From the NCBI RefSeq assembly GCF_001273955.1, contig NZ_LIGI01000001.1:545162-600838 (forward strand): DNA of 55,677 nucleotides, given 5' to 3'. Numbering within the stretch: the stretch's first letter is position 1; the number at the start of each line of letters is the position of its first letter. The translations under genes were made by a program, and so were the position numbers. This document shows positions 8,947-17,027 of the stretch, one piece after another. The notes under the pieces were generated by a model, which was given only the letters and a program-made list of their open reading frames with translations, had not been told where the DNA came from and searched no databases. This DNA is from Bacillus sp. FJAT-27245 (lineage in GTDB: Bacteria; Bacillota; Bacilli; Bacillales; Cytobacillaceae).

Positions 8947-9675
8947 ATGGAAAAGAAGATATTAATAATAGAAGAAGATAGTCAGAGATGCGCAAAGCTT
9001 TTGCAATTTTTCGGATCTTACTTCTCAGTCACCTCCTATAACAACGGTTTGCAGGGTTTAATTAGTGCGATTGAGTGGAGGCCAAACGTCGTTATTATCA
9101 ATCATTCATTAATAGATGTGAATAGTATTGAACTTTGCCGTCAAATTCGCCAAAAGTTTCAAACAATCATCATCATTCTTGGCAAGCCCTTACCTGAAGA
9201 CCAAATTATCAAGTACTTTGAAGCCGGTGCGGACGACGTAGTCCTGAATCCAATCAGTTATCCGGTCCTTTTATGCAAAATCAAAGTCCTGCTTGACCTT
9301 GTTTCCATGAAACGAAGCGGCGAGGAAGAAGTAATCCAATTTGGCAAGCTTAAGATGAACCGGAATAACTATAAGGTGTACCATGGGAAAAAGGAATTGA
9401 ATTTTACGAAAAAGGAATTCGCCATCCTATGGATTCTTGCGAAGAAACAGGATGTTGTCGTGACAAGAGAAGAACTTCTTAAAGTTGTCTGGAGTTACGA
9501 GCACCTGGAGGATGACCGGATGATCGATACGCATCTAAACAGGATCCGCAAAAAACTTAAGCAAAACGAAGTTAACCTGACAATCAAAACGGTTTGGGGT
9601 ATAGGATATAAACTGCAAAACGAGGAAGTGGATGTAGTAGAATCCATTGGAATACCAGCTGAATCACAAAAGTGA
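8947..9675 (+). CDS. OmpR/PhoP-type regulator with degenerate receiver
   Basis: A 242-residue protein with an N-terminal receiver-like domain (1-118) and a complete winged-helix Trans_reg_C domain (about 135-228, ending VWGIGYKL), so it should bind DNA. The receiver keeps an acidic pocket (Glu9, Glu10, Asp11). The phospho-acceptor position, in the usual VILDL context, is Asn52 (VVIINHS), the switch Thr/Ser is Gly78 and the conserved Lys is Asn100 (VVLNP). Such changes are expected to abolish normal phosphorylation. No kinase gene adjoins it. It is likely a phosphorylation-independent or ligand-gated regulator; targets are unknown. It has its own promoter and terminator and faces the STAS gene. 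Confidence 0.88.
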   Translation: MEKKILIIEEDSQRCAKLLQFFGSYFSVTSYNNGLQGLISAIEWRPNVVIINHSLIDVNSIELCRQIRQKFQTIIIILGKPLPEDQIIKYFEAGADDVVLNPISYPVLLCKIKVLLDLVSMKRSGEEEVIQFGKLKMNRNNYKVYHGKKELNFTKKEFAILWILAKKQDVVVTREELLKVVWSYEHLEDDRMIDTHLNRIRKKLKQNEVNLTIKTVWGIGYKLQNEEVDVVESIGIPAESQK

Positions 9676-9750
9676 AACCCCTGAAAACAGGGGTTTTAGA
9701 CTGTAGGAAACTCCGACATGATCGGGTTTTCCTACAGTCTTTTTATTTTT
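9675..9750 (+). terminator. Tandem terminator hairpins after the regulator
   Basis: A first hairpin AACCCCTG/CAGGGGTT (about 9676-9695) overlaps the stop codon. A second has a perfect 13-bp stem, AGACTGTAGGAAA (9698-9710) with TTTCCTACAGTCT (9728-9740), then TTTTATTTTT. Confidence 0.9.
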
Positions 9751-9815
9751 CCGAGTCTGGTGCCGCTCAATGCCCCGATACTGTAATACCCGCCCGCGGG
9801 GTCTCTCAAACCACT

Positions 9816-9846
9816 TTTAATAAAAAAATATTATTTTTTTATTAAA
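9816..9846. terminator. AT-only palindrome at the STAS gene end
   Basis: TTTAATAAAAAAATA (9816-9830) and its exact complement (9832-9846) flank one base. The STAS stop codon lies inside it. With long T-runs on both strands it may act as a weak bidirectional terminator. Confidence 0.4.
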
Positions 9847-10316
9847 GCCAATCCTTTCTTTCTCATTAAGTATTGAAGGGCAGATTTAAATGTGGAAAAG
9901 GTTTGCAATTCCTTGATGAATTGCAATTGTGATTTGGCCAGTTCCTGGGCAAAACGCGGCGCAATGCCGACAACCAAAACCTGAGATCCGACAAGTCTAA
10001 GTGAAGAAGTGATATTGATTAGGTAGTGGCCAAGAATTTTCAAATCATCCAAACCCTCTACACTAATAGCGGTAAAGTCAAGAACAGCCGTGTCAATTTC
10101 CTCTGAGCCTGCATGTTCCAACAGTTCCGGTATAATTAGGTCGAATTTGGAGGCTGATACTTCGCCAGCAAGGGGTATAAGCAATACCCCGGGAATAATT
10201 GAGGGGATTATGGGAGTGGAAACAGACCTGACCAAGCCTTCCAATTCAGAAACCCTATCTTTCAGCTTTTTAGTTTCTTCGCGAAGAAATTGGAGTTCAT
10301 TTTTATTCTCAGTCAT
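9831..10316 (-). CDS. STAS-domain protein (RsbR/RsbS-like) lacking the phospho-site
   Basis: A 161-residue cytoplasmic protein. Residues about 5-30 are a charged heptad-like coiled coil, and residues about 40-152 are a STAS domain most like the C-terminal half of RsbR proteins (PIIPSIIPGVLLIPLAGEV opening, RLVGSQVLVVGIAP core). RsbR/RsbS proteins are stressosome parts phosphorylated on Ser/Thr in an IDxTxxxxVD(S/T) motif. Here the motif reads LDFTAISVEGL, so the acceptor position is Leu89. It lacks the N-terminal globin-like sensor of RsbR. The start follows GAGAGG. It may be a non-phosphorylatable structural or antagonist subunit; this is inference. It is convergent with the degenerate regulator. 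Confidence 0.8.
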   Translation of the reverse strand: MTENKNELQFLREETKKLKDRVSELEGLVRSVSTPIIPSIIPGVLLIPLAGEVSASKFDLIIPELLEHAGSEEIDTAVLDFTAISVEGLDDLKILGHYLINITSSLRLVGSQVLVVGIAPRFAQELAKSQLQFIKELQTFSTFKSALQYLMRKKGLALIKK

Positions 10317-10406
10317 AGGAACCTCTCGCTCAAATTTATTTATTCAATGATTCTAGTATATACCGTTTTGGTAAATTAGGAAAATTAAAGACTGAAATCC
10401 AAAGGG

Positions 10407-10435
10407 TTGCAAACGGTTTCAAACTGGTTTATGAT
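10407..10435 (+). promoter_or_regulatory. Promoter of the LacI-family gene
   Basis: TTGCAA (10407-10412), a 17-nt spacer and TATGAT (10430-10435). An operator-like palindrome covers the -35 and the spacer, implying repression by blocking RNA polymerase. Confidence 0.6.
10408..10421 (+). promoter_or_regulatory. LacI/CcpA-type operator overlapping the -35
   Basis: TGCAAACGGTTTCA fits TGNAANCGNTTNCA, the LacI-family/cre pattern, in full. It could bind CcpA (catabolite repression) or the LacI protein encoded just downstream. Confidence 0.6.
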
Positions 10436-10450
10436 TCAATTATCAAGGAA

Positions 10451-10464
10451 CCAAAACGTTTCGG
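10451..10464 (+). promoter_or_regulatory. Operator overlapping the LacI gene's ribosome binding site
   Basis: CCAAAACGTTTCGG differs by one base from the perfect palindrome CCGAAACGTTTCGG at 11577. It suggests that the regulator limits its own synthesis. Confidence 0.6.
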
Positions 10465-10472
10465 AGGATTTT

Positions 10473-11495
10473 ATGGGTACGACGATTAAGGATATTGCTA
10501 AAACTGCCGGAGTTTCGGTCACAACGGTTTCCAGGGCGTTAAATGGCTATTCCGATGTAAGTGAAAAGACGAGAAAAAGAATCATGGATATTGCCAAGGA
10601 ACTGAATTACAGCCCGAACACTTTGGCGAGAGGGCTCGTGATGAATGTTTCTAAAACAATTGGGCTTCTCGTTTCAGGTTTGAACAGGGAAAGTGAAAAG
10701 GATCAAATCATTCTTTCAATCCTATCAGGTGTAAATGAATCAGTATCGGAAAAGGAATACGATTTAATTTTATTTAATACAAATACATCAAAGCAGCGTG
10801 AAAAAACTTACTCCCAGCTATGCAGGGAGAGGAGGGTGGACGGAGTAATCATTCAGGGGATTAAAAAGGATGATCCATATTTAAAGGAAGTAGTGGAAAG
10901 TGACATTCCCTGTGTCCTTATTGATATTCCAGTCCACACTGAAAATGTTGGCTACGTCACTACCGATAATGTTTCTGGCGCAAGAAAAGCTGTGGAGCAT
11001 TTAATTAACCTTGGGCACCAAAACATTGCCATGGTCAATGGGCATGAACAGGCCTTTGTAAGCCAAAAAAGGATCGAGGGGTATATGGAAGCCCTAAAAG
11101 AACATGGTTTGCCTGTTAATCCGGAATGGGTTTGCAACGGCCAATTTAAGGAAGAAACAGCATTTAAGGAAGCGAGGAACCTTTTGCTCCAGCATCCAAA
11201 CATAACCGCCATTTTTTGCGCGAGTGACATCATGGCCCTTGGCGTACTGAAGGCGGCAAAGTCCCTTGGTCTAAAGGTACCGGAAGATGTATCGGTTATT
11301 GGTTATGATGATATCATTCTTGCATCCTACTCAAATCCTCCGTTAACTACAGTATCCCAGAACTTTTTTGAATTGGGATACCAGGCCGCACACCTTTTGT
11401 TAAATATGCTCGAAGGCAAGTCCGAACCGCAAATTGTAACGATGCAGACAAAACTTGTGATAAGAGATTCGGCCGCAAAGAACAGGAGGGTTTAG
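10473..11495 (+). CDS. mdxR: LacI-family transcriptional regulator of the maltodextrin genes
   Basis: A 340-residue repressor-type protein. The ATG at 10473 follows TCGGAGGA; an upstream frame extension to 10407 has no ribosome binding site and is rejected. Residues 3-56 form the LacI helix-turn-helix (IKDIAKTAGVSVTTVSRALN) and hinge helix (NTLARGL). The remainder is a periplasmic-binding-like effector domain (from about residue 60), typical of maltose/maltodextrin sensors such as MdxR and MalR. CGAAACGTTTCG-type sites lie before its own gene and before the debranching enzyme gene. The assignment to maltodextrin rests on the neighbours. The symbol is by analogy with B. subtilis. Confidence 0.85.
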   Translation: MGTTIKDIAKTAGVSVTTVSRALNGYSDVSEKTRKRIMDIAKELNYSPNTLARGLVMNVSKTIGLLVSGLNRESEKDQIILSILSGVNESVSEKEYDLILFNTNTSKQREKTYSQLCRERRVDGVIIQGIKKDDPYLKEVVESDIPCVLIDIPVHTENVGYVTTDNVSGARKAVEHLINLGHQNIAMVNGHEQAFVSQKRIEGYMEALKEHGLPVNPEWVCNGQFKEETAFKEARNLLLQHPNITAIFCASDIMALGVLKAAKSLGLKVPEDVSVIGYDDIILASYSNPPLTTVSQNFFELGYQAAHLLLNMLEGKSEPQIVTMQTKLVIRDSAAKNRRV

Positions 11496-11512
11496 TCTGT
11501 CGTTAACTTGAT

Positions 11513-11526
11513 CCGAAACGTTTAAG
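11513..11526 (+). promoter_or_regulatory. LacI-type operator (upstream site)
   Basis: CCGAAACGTTTAAG has a full left half-site and a partly changed right half-site. It sits inside a larger inverted repeat, GTTAACTT (11502-11509) with AAGTTAAC (11524-11531). Together with the site at 11577 it brackets the presumed promoter of the debranching enzyme gene and could support a repression loop. Confidence 0.55.
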
Positions 11527-11576
11527 TTAACAGCACAATCATATAAATTTTAACAATGATCCTTTTAAAATAAAAT

Positions 11577-11590
11577 CCGAAACGTTTCGG
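11577..11590 (+). promoter_or_regulatory. LacI-type operator, perfect palindrome
   Basis: CCGAAACGTTTCGG is a perfect 14-bp palindrome with a central CG, ending 13 nt before the GCAGGAGG ribosome binding site of the debranching enzyme gene. It is the best candidate for the regulator's consensus. Confidence 0.75.
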
Positions 11591-11614
11591 AAAAATGGTT
11601 TGCAGGAGGCGCTT

Positions 11615-13711
11615 ATGGACTATCGTGTAATTAAAGAAGATGACTTATTCCTATTGACGGATAATAAAGGAGACATTCCAGTCGGCCATCCTTACGGCTT
11701 GGGCCTTTATACAAAGGATACCCGTTTTTTGAGTAAACTGAGCCTGTACATTAACGGGGAAGAGCCAATCCTATTATCTTCTGATGCTGCTGAGAATTAT
11801 ATGGCAAAAATCCTCCTTACGAATCCACATATGGAAAATAGCGAGGGAGTGATTTTATGGAGGGAATCCGTAGAAATTGAGAGGACCCGATTCATAACAA
11901 ACAATGTTCTCTACGAAACAATCAAAGTAAAAAGCTATTACCCAAAACAAGTGTCGTTTGATATTACGCTTGAAATGGATGTTGATTTCAAAGATATGTT
12001 CATAATAAGGGGCTTCCAGAGCGGAAAAATTGGAAACAGGACTGGCCAGAGGATTAATGGGAATTCTATCGCATTCGGCTATGTTGGTTCGGACAATATA
12101 ACACGAGAAACAGTCATTGGCTGGGACAGGGATGCTAAAGCTGTAGAAGATACAGGGCATGTTACATTCGGCTTCATGCTTAACCATGGAGAGGAAGATA
12201 GCGTAACTTTTTCCATCAAGCCGCAGATAGGCGAGTGCAGTGGCCAAAATCCAGTTCCGGTAAAAACGGCGTTAGCCCAACTCCAGGAATCTTATGACAG
12301 GTGGAACAGGGAAACAACCATGGTCAAAACGGATTATGCTCCTTTGCAAACTCTTGTAGAAAGAGGCATCGACGACTTAAGGGTCCTGCTGACTGACGTG
12401 GGTTTTGGCCCGTTCCCGGTTGCGGGGCTTCCGTGGTTCGGCGTTCCATTTGGCAGGGACAGCATTATAGCGGCATTGCAAATGCTTGCATTTAATCCGA
12501 ATATAGCAAAAGGCACCATTTTGACAATGGCTAATTATCAGGGGAAAAAGCTTGATCCATGGCGAGATGAACAGCCCGGAAAGATTATGCATGAAATCCG
12601 CTATGGTGAATTGGCGAGCACAGGGCAGATTCCATTTACCCCATATTACGGCACAATTGATGCAACGCCGCTTTTTCTAATCCTTGTGAAGGAATATATC
12701 AACTGGACGGGGGACTTTGATATTTTGGCTGACATTGAACCACATATAGAAAATGCTCTAAATTGGATTGATCTGTACGGTGACCGGGATGGGGATCTGT
12801 TCGTTGAATACCACCAGGAAGCGAGCAAGGGGATAGCAAACCAAGGCTGGAAGGATTCCGGTGATTCAATCGTCCACCGGAATGGGGATTATGCCAAATC
12901 GCCAATCGCCTTATCTGAAGTGCAAGGCTATGTGTACCAGGCGAAAACAGGCATCGCTGATTTGTATGAGCAAATAGGGAAAACCGAACAGGCAAAAAAG
13001 CTCCGGATAAGCGCACAAATGTTAATGAATAAATTTAATGAAGCATTCTGGATGGAGGAGTGCGAGTACTACGCAATCGCCCTGGATGCTGAGAAGAATC
13101 GGGTAGGGACAATCACCTCGAACCCGGGACATCTTCTCTATTCGGGCATTTTAAATCAGACGAGGGCAGAAGCGGTAAGCAATATGCTTTTATCTCCGAA
13201 AATGTTTTCCGGTTACGGAATTCGGACAATGGGTGAAGGAGAAGCGGGCTATAATCCGATGAGCTACCATGACGGAAGCATCTGGCCCCATGACAACAGC
13301 CTGATCCTGTTAGGGTTGAGCAAAACAGGGCGCCAGGATATGGCGAATAAAGTGATTGCCGGCCTGATAAAAGCTTCGAGTTTCTTTGAATATAATCGCT
13401 TGCCTGAATTGTTCTGCGGTTATGGCGATTCGCTTGGAAAGGCTGTAAAGTATCCGGTGGCGTGTTCACCACAGGCTTGGGCCGCAGGGACTCCACTCGT
13501 TTTTGTCCAGACAATTCTCGGGTTGTTCACGGACAGCACAAAAAAGGAATTGTCGCTTTCACCGGTGCTGCTGCCGGAAATGAATGAGCTTTCCGTCTAT
13601 AATATGCGAATTGGCAAAGGCAGTTTGTCACTTGAAGCTATACGTACAGATGAGGGAGTTAATGTAAATATCATAGAAAACTCGACTGGCTACAAAATCC
13701 TCAAGCAATAG
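11615..13711 (+). CDS. Amylo-alpha-1,6-glucosidase (glycogen-debranching family)
   Basis: A 698-residue cytoplasmic glycoside hydrolase, with ATG 11615 behind GCAGGAGG. Residues about 1-200 match the beta-rich N-terminal GDE_N domain (DDLFLLTDNKGDIP, YTKDTRFLSKL). The rest is the (alpha/alpha)6-barrel GDE_C domain with PWFGVPFGRDSI (about 269-280), NQGWKDSGDSI (about 409-419, with likely active-site acids) and YHDGSIWPHDNSLI (about 549-562). It would remove alpha-1,6 branch stubs from imported or stored alpha-glucans, producing linear maltodextrin for the glucosidases encoded downstream. It begins the transporter/glucosidase gene run; the binding-protein gene follows after 80 nt with no terminator seen. 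Confidence 0.88.
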   Translation: MDYRVIKEDDLFLLTDNKGDIPVGHPYGLGLYTKDTRFLSKLSLYINGEEPILLSSDAAENYMAKILLTNPHMENSEGVILWRESVEIERTRFITNNVLYETIKVKSYYPKQVSFDITLEMDVDFKDMFIIRGFQSGKIGNRTGQRINGNSIAFGYVGSDNITRETVIGWDRDAKAVEDTGHVTFGFMLNHGEEDSVTFSIKPQIGECSGQNPVPVKTALAQLQESYDRWNRETTMVKTDYAPLQTLVERGIDDLRVLLTDVGFGPFPVAGLPWFGVPFGRDSIIAALQMLAFNPNIAKGTILTMANYQGKKLDPWRDEQPGKIMHEIRYGELASTGQIPFTPYYGTIDATPLFLILVKEYINWTGDFDILADIEPHIENALNWIDLYGDRDGDLFVEYHQEASKGIANQGWKDSGDSIVHRNGDYAKSPIALSEVQGYVYQAKTGIADLYEQIGKTEQAKKLRISAQMLMNKFNEAFWMEECEYYAIALDAEKNRVGTITSNPGHLLYSGILNQTRAEAVSNMLLSPKMFSGYGIRTMGEGEAGYNPMSYHDGSIWPHDNSLILLGLSKTGRQDMANKVIAGLIKASSFFEYNRLPELFCGYGDSLGKAVKYPVACSPQAWAAGTPLVFVQTILGLFTDSTKKELSLSPVLLPEMNELSVYNMRIGKGSLSLEAIRTDEGVNVNIIENSTGYKILKQ

Positions 13712-13791
13712 ATTTACCAGTTTAGCAACCATAGTCTCTAGAGATGAATTCTCTTAAGATATCAAAAAAAGAATTGAAAGGGGCTTTGATA

Positions 13792-15060
13792 ATGAAAATG
13801 AGAAAGTGGCTTTCAACAGTGGGAGTAGCATCAGTTCTAATGGCAGGTATCCTTGCCGGCTGCAGCGGAAGCAAAGAATCATCCAGCAAAGACAATGAGG
13901 GGTCAAAAGAAAGTGGAAAGCCAGTCCAAGTTACGCTTGCCGGCTGGGGTGGCAACCCAACCGAAGAAAAACTATTGAAGCAGGTAATTGAGGACTTTGA
14001 ATCGAAACATAAAGATATCAAGGTAAAATACGAAGTCATTTCCGAGCAGTACATGGATGTCATTAAAACCAGGCTTATTGGCGGGGAAGGTCCGGATGTT
14101 TTCTATCTTGATGCATTTGAAGCGCCGGCCTTGATCGAAACGGGTGTCCTTGAGCCGCTTGATGAGTATGTAACAGATGATTTCGATGTTGATGATTTTG
14201 AAAAGCCTCTGGCTGAAGCCTTTATTCAGGACGGAAAAACATACGGCTTCCCTAAGGATTACTCAACCCTTGCATTGTTTTATAACAAAAAGATGTTGAG
14301 CGATGCCGGCGTTGAAGTTCCGAAAACATTTGAAGAATTCCGTGAAGCTGCAAAGAAACTGACCAAGGATGGAGTGTATGGGTTTGGCGTTGCTCCTGAG
14401 CTTGCCCGCATGTTCTGGCTTGGCGAGTCCACTGGCGGAGATATCGTAAAAGAGGATAAGGCGAACTTTGCTTCACAAGAAGTCGTTAGTGCCCTCCAAC
14501 CTGTTATTGACATGCACAATGTGGACAAATCAGCGATTGAGCCAAAGGAAGTAGGAACGAACTGGGGCGGAGAAATCTTTGGACAGGGCAAAGCGGCAAT
14601 GGTCATTGAAGGAAACTGGGCGATTCCATTTCTTGCAGATACATTCCCTGATATTGAGTATGGGACCGCAGAGTTGCCGACAGTAAATGGAAAACATTCA
14701 ACTATGGCTTACTCAGTTGCCTACGTGATGAATGCGGCATCGGAAAAGAAAGAAGCCTCCTGGAAGCTAATCTCTTATCTGACAGGCAAGGAAGGCATGG
14801 AAACGTGGACGAGCAAAGGGTATGCCTTGCCAACACGAAAGTCGGTTGCGGAAAAGCTTGGCTATGACAAGGATGAGCTGCGTGCAGCCCTTGTTGCCGG
14901 CGCATCGTACGCGACAGTTTGGTCTGAAGGAACGAACCTTCCAATCATTATGAACAATTTCAATAACCAGTTCTTGAGTGCGTTCCTCGGCAAACGTCCG
15001 CTTGATGAAGCCCTTAAAGAAGCGGAAAAACAGGCGAATTCGGAAATTGATTCAAAGTAA
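13792..15060 (+). CDS. mdxE: Maltodextrin ABC transporter substrate-binding lipoprotein
   Basis: A 422-residue SBP_bac_1 protein. ATG 13792 follows GAAAGGGG and opens a lipoprotein signal with lipobox LAGC; the mature Cys is about residue 24, followed by a Ser/Lys/Glu-rich linker. Typical sugar-binder segments are PVQVTLAGWGGNP, GPDVFYLDAFEAPALIETGVLEPL and KAAMVIEGNWAI. It captures maltodextrins outside the membrane for the MdxF/MdxG permease encoded next. The substrate is inferred from the debranching enzyme and glucosidases alongside. The frame is also open upstream to 13744, but no ribosome binding site supports that start. Confidence 0.87.
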   Translation: MKMRKWLSTVGVASVLMAGILAGCSGSKESSSKDNEGSKESGKPVQVTLAGWGGNPTEEKLLKQVIEDFESKHKDIKVKYEVISEQYMDVIKTRLIGGEGPDVFYLDAFEAPALIETGVLEPLDEYVTDDFDVDDFEKPLAEAFIQDGKTYGFPKDYSTLALFYNKKMLSDAGVEVPKTFEEFREAAKKLTKDGVYGFGVAPELARMFWLGESTGGDIVKEDKANFASQEVVSALQPVIDMHNVDKSAIEPKEVGTNWGGEIFGQGKAAMVIEGNWAIPFLADTFPDIEYGTAELPTVNGKHSTMAYSVAYVMNAASEKKEASWKLISYLTGKEGMETWTSKGYALPTRKSVAEKLGYDKDELRAALVAGASYATVWSEGTNLPIIMNNFNNQFLSAFLGKRPLDEALKEAEKQANSEIDSK

Positions 15061-15071
15061 TGGAAAAGTAC

Positions 15072-15108
15072 GGGGGGAATGGGCAATCTCCTTTCCCCCT
15101 CCTTTTAT
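15072..15108 (+). terminator. Attenuator hairpin after the binding-protein gene
   Basis: GGGGGAA pairs with TTCCCCC (within 15072-15100), followed by TCCTTTTATT. A partial terminator here would raise binding protein over permease, the usual ratio in sugar importers. Confidence 0.6.
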
Positions 15109-15112
15109 TCTG

Positions 15113-15160
15113 CAGGACTGTTTGTGCCGAAGTCGTCCGACTTCGACAGAAACAGTCCTG
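15113..15160 (+). repeat. Nested inverted repeat in the mdxE-mdxF gap
   Basis: Outer arms CAGGACTGTTT (15113-15123) and AAACAGTCCTG (15150-15160) are exact complements. An inner stem CGAAGTCG/CGACTTCG (15128-15135 with 15138-15145) sits inside them. No T-run follows, so an mRNA-stabilising or processing hairpin is more likely than a terminator. Confidence 0.7.
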
Positions 15161-15208
15161 GCAGCAAATTGGGGCGGCCATAATTCTTATTAAAGGAGAT
15201 GCAGAAAA

Positions 15209-16108
15209 ATGAAAATCTCATTTTCCCGGAGGAACCTGCGAGAAGCCGGCCAGGGGTATACCTTTATTTCGCCCGCATTAGTGGTATTGCTTGTTTTTAT
15301 TGTTGGGCCGATTTTTTATACTTTATTCCTTTCGTTCCATAAAGTTCAGTTGCTTGGAACAGCCACTTTTGATTTCATCGGGTTTGGCAACTTTGAAAGG
15401 ATATTGAATGATACGAGGGCAAAAATCGCTTTATGGAACACGTTCAAGTATGTCGTGATTGTAGTCCCATGCCAAACGATGCTTGCGCTCATCCTCGCGG
15501 CTACATTGAATGCCGGAATTAAGGGGCAAAATTTCTTCCGGATTGTTTACTTTCTCCCGACTTTGACGTCATCAGCCGTATTAACGCTGATTTTTATGTG
15601 GATGTATAACAAGGAAGGGCTAATAAATAATGTTCTCGAGTCTATCGGACTTCCAACCTATAATTTTCTTGGCGACCCGAATATTGCTTTAAATGCAATC
15701 ATGTTTATGAATATTTGGTCAACAGCGCCGTTTTTTATGGTCATTTACCTGGCCGCCCTTCAGGACATTCCGGATTCACTATATGAAGCGGCTGAGCTTG
15801 ATGGTGCGAATGCCATCCAGAAGTTCTTTAATATTACTGTGCCGCATTTAAGGCCTGTTACGTCCTTTGTCGTCATTATGGGCCTCATTGGAACCTTCCA
15901 ATTGTTTGATCAATCATACATATTTTCAGGCGGGTCCGGCGGGCCGGACAACTCCACCTTAACAATTGTTCTTCTTGTTTATCAATATGCGTTTAAAAAT
16001 TTGGGAACGATGGGCTATGCATCCGCACTCGCATTTTTATTGGCCGTCGTCATCCTTATCGCAACGCTTGTACAGCGTAAATTTTCCAAGGAAGAATCTT
16101 TGTACTAA
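15209..16108 (+). CDS. mdxF: Maltodextrin ABC transporter permease (MalF type)
   Basis: A 299-residue membrane protein of the carbohydrate-uptake permease family, with six predicted membrane segments from about residue 18 onward. The EAA loop is clear (SLYEAAELDGANAIQKFFNI, about residues 191-210). The ATG follows AAAGGAGA at good spacing. It forms the pore with the MalG-type permease encoded 16 nt downstream. No cognate ATPase gene is present in the cluster; in Bacillus a shared ATPase (MsmX) encoded elsewhere usually energises such importers. Confidence 0.9.
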   Translation: MKISFSRRNLREAGQGYTFISPALVVLLVFIVGPIFYTLFLSFHKVQLLGTATFDFIGFGNFERILNDTRAKIALWNTFKYVVIVVPCQTMLALILAATLNAGIKGQNFFRIVYFLPTLTSSAVLTLIFMWMYNKEGLINNVLESIGLPTYNFLGDPNIALNAIMFMNIWSTAPFFMVIYLAALQDIPDSLYEAAELDGANAIQKFFNITVPHLRPVTSFVVIMGLIGTFQLFDQSYIFSGGSGGPDNSTLTIVLLVYQYAFKNLGTMGYASALAFLLAVVILIATLVQRKFSKEESLY

Positions 16109-16124
16109 AGGGGGGTATACAAAA

Positions 16125-16952
16125 ATGAATGGAAAACTAGGTGTTGGAAAAGTATTTCTTTATATTGTCCTTGGGGCTTATGCCGTGACAACGCTCGTGC
16201 CATTCTTGTGGGCCTTGTCATCATCGTTTAAGCCACTCTCGGAGATTGTCAGTGGTTCAATGAGCTTCATCCCGAAAAATTTTACGCTCGATAACTATAA
16301 ACAGATTTTCGTAGAGCAGGAGCATTTTCCGCGCTGGATGTTCAATAGCCTCTTTATTGCATGTGTTGGAACAGTGCTGAATCTGATTTTTAACTCTATG
16401 GCGGGCTATTCCCTCGCGCGCCTGAATTTTCCTGGTAGAAAGCCCATCTTCATCCTAATCCTGGCAGTCTTAATGATCCCGGCCCAAGTAACAATGATCC
16501 CGAACTACTTGATTTTAAAACAGCTTGGCTGGCTCAATTCCTACCAGGGCATGATTGTCCCGGGAATGATTAATGCAACGTATATCTTCATGATGCGACA
16601 ATTCTTCATCAACTTCCCGAAGGAATTGGAGGAAGCAGCCGAGATGGATGGACTGAGCCGGTTCGGGACTTTCTTTCGAATCGTGCTCCCTTTGGCTAAA
16701 CCGGCGCTTGCTGCCCAGGCAATCTTTATTTTCATGGGATTCTGGAATGATTTTATGCGCCCATTAATCGTTATGACAGATATCGAAATGTTTACACTCC
16801 CACTTGGCTTGAATACGTTCAAGGGACAATTCGTCAGCTATTGGAATTATATTATGGCTGCTTCAATGGTATTTACATTGCCAGTGTTATTGATTTACGC
16901 ATTCTTTAACCGATATTTTATTAAAGGAATTTCGTTCACAGGCGGTAAGTAA
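16125..16952 (+). CDS. mdxG: Maltodextrin ABC transporter permease (MalG type)
   Basis: A 275-residue second permease. ATG 16125 follows AAAGGGGGG, which overlaps the stop codon of mdxF; a longer frame reaching back into mdxF is rejected. It has six hydrophobic segments, an EAA loop (ELEEAAEMDGLSRFGTFFRI, about 165-184) and a C-terminal RYFIKGISFTGGK end typical of MalG-like permeases. It is followed by a terminator hairpin. Confidence 0.9.
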   Translation: MNGKLGVGKVFLYIVLGAYAVTTLVPFLWALSSSFKPLSEIVSGSMSFIPKNFTLDNYKQIFVEQEHFPRWMFNSLFIACVGTVLNLIFNSMAGYSLARLNFPGRKPIFILILAVLMIPAQVTMIPNYLILKQLGWLNSYQGMIVPGMINATYIFMMRQFFINFPKELEEAAEMDGLSRFGTFFRIVLPLAKPALAAQAIFIFMGFWNDFMRPLIVMTDIEMFTLPLGLNTFKGQFVSYWNYIMAASMVFTLPVLLIYAFFNRYFIKGISFTGGK

Positions 16953-16963
16953 GAAGATAGTTG

Positions 16964-16999
16964 CCCTAATCCTTGTTTTGCGCGGGGATTGGGGTTTTT
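16964..16999 (+). terminator. Terminator after the permease genes
   Basis: CCCTAATCC (16964-16972) pairs with GGATTGGGG (16986-16994) with one G-U, then TTTTT. The following glucosidase start is close (17028), so some read-through is likely. Confidence 0.65.
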
Positions 17000-17027
17000 A
17001 TCTATACAGTCGAAACGGGGGATTGAA

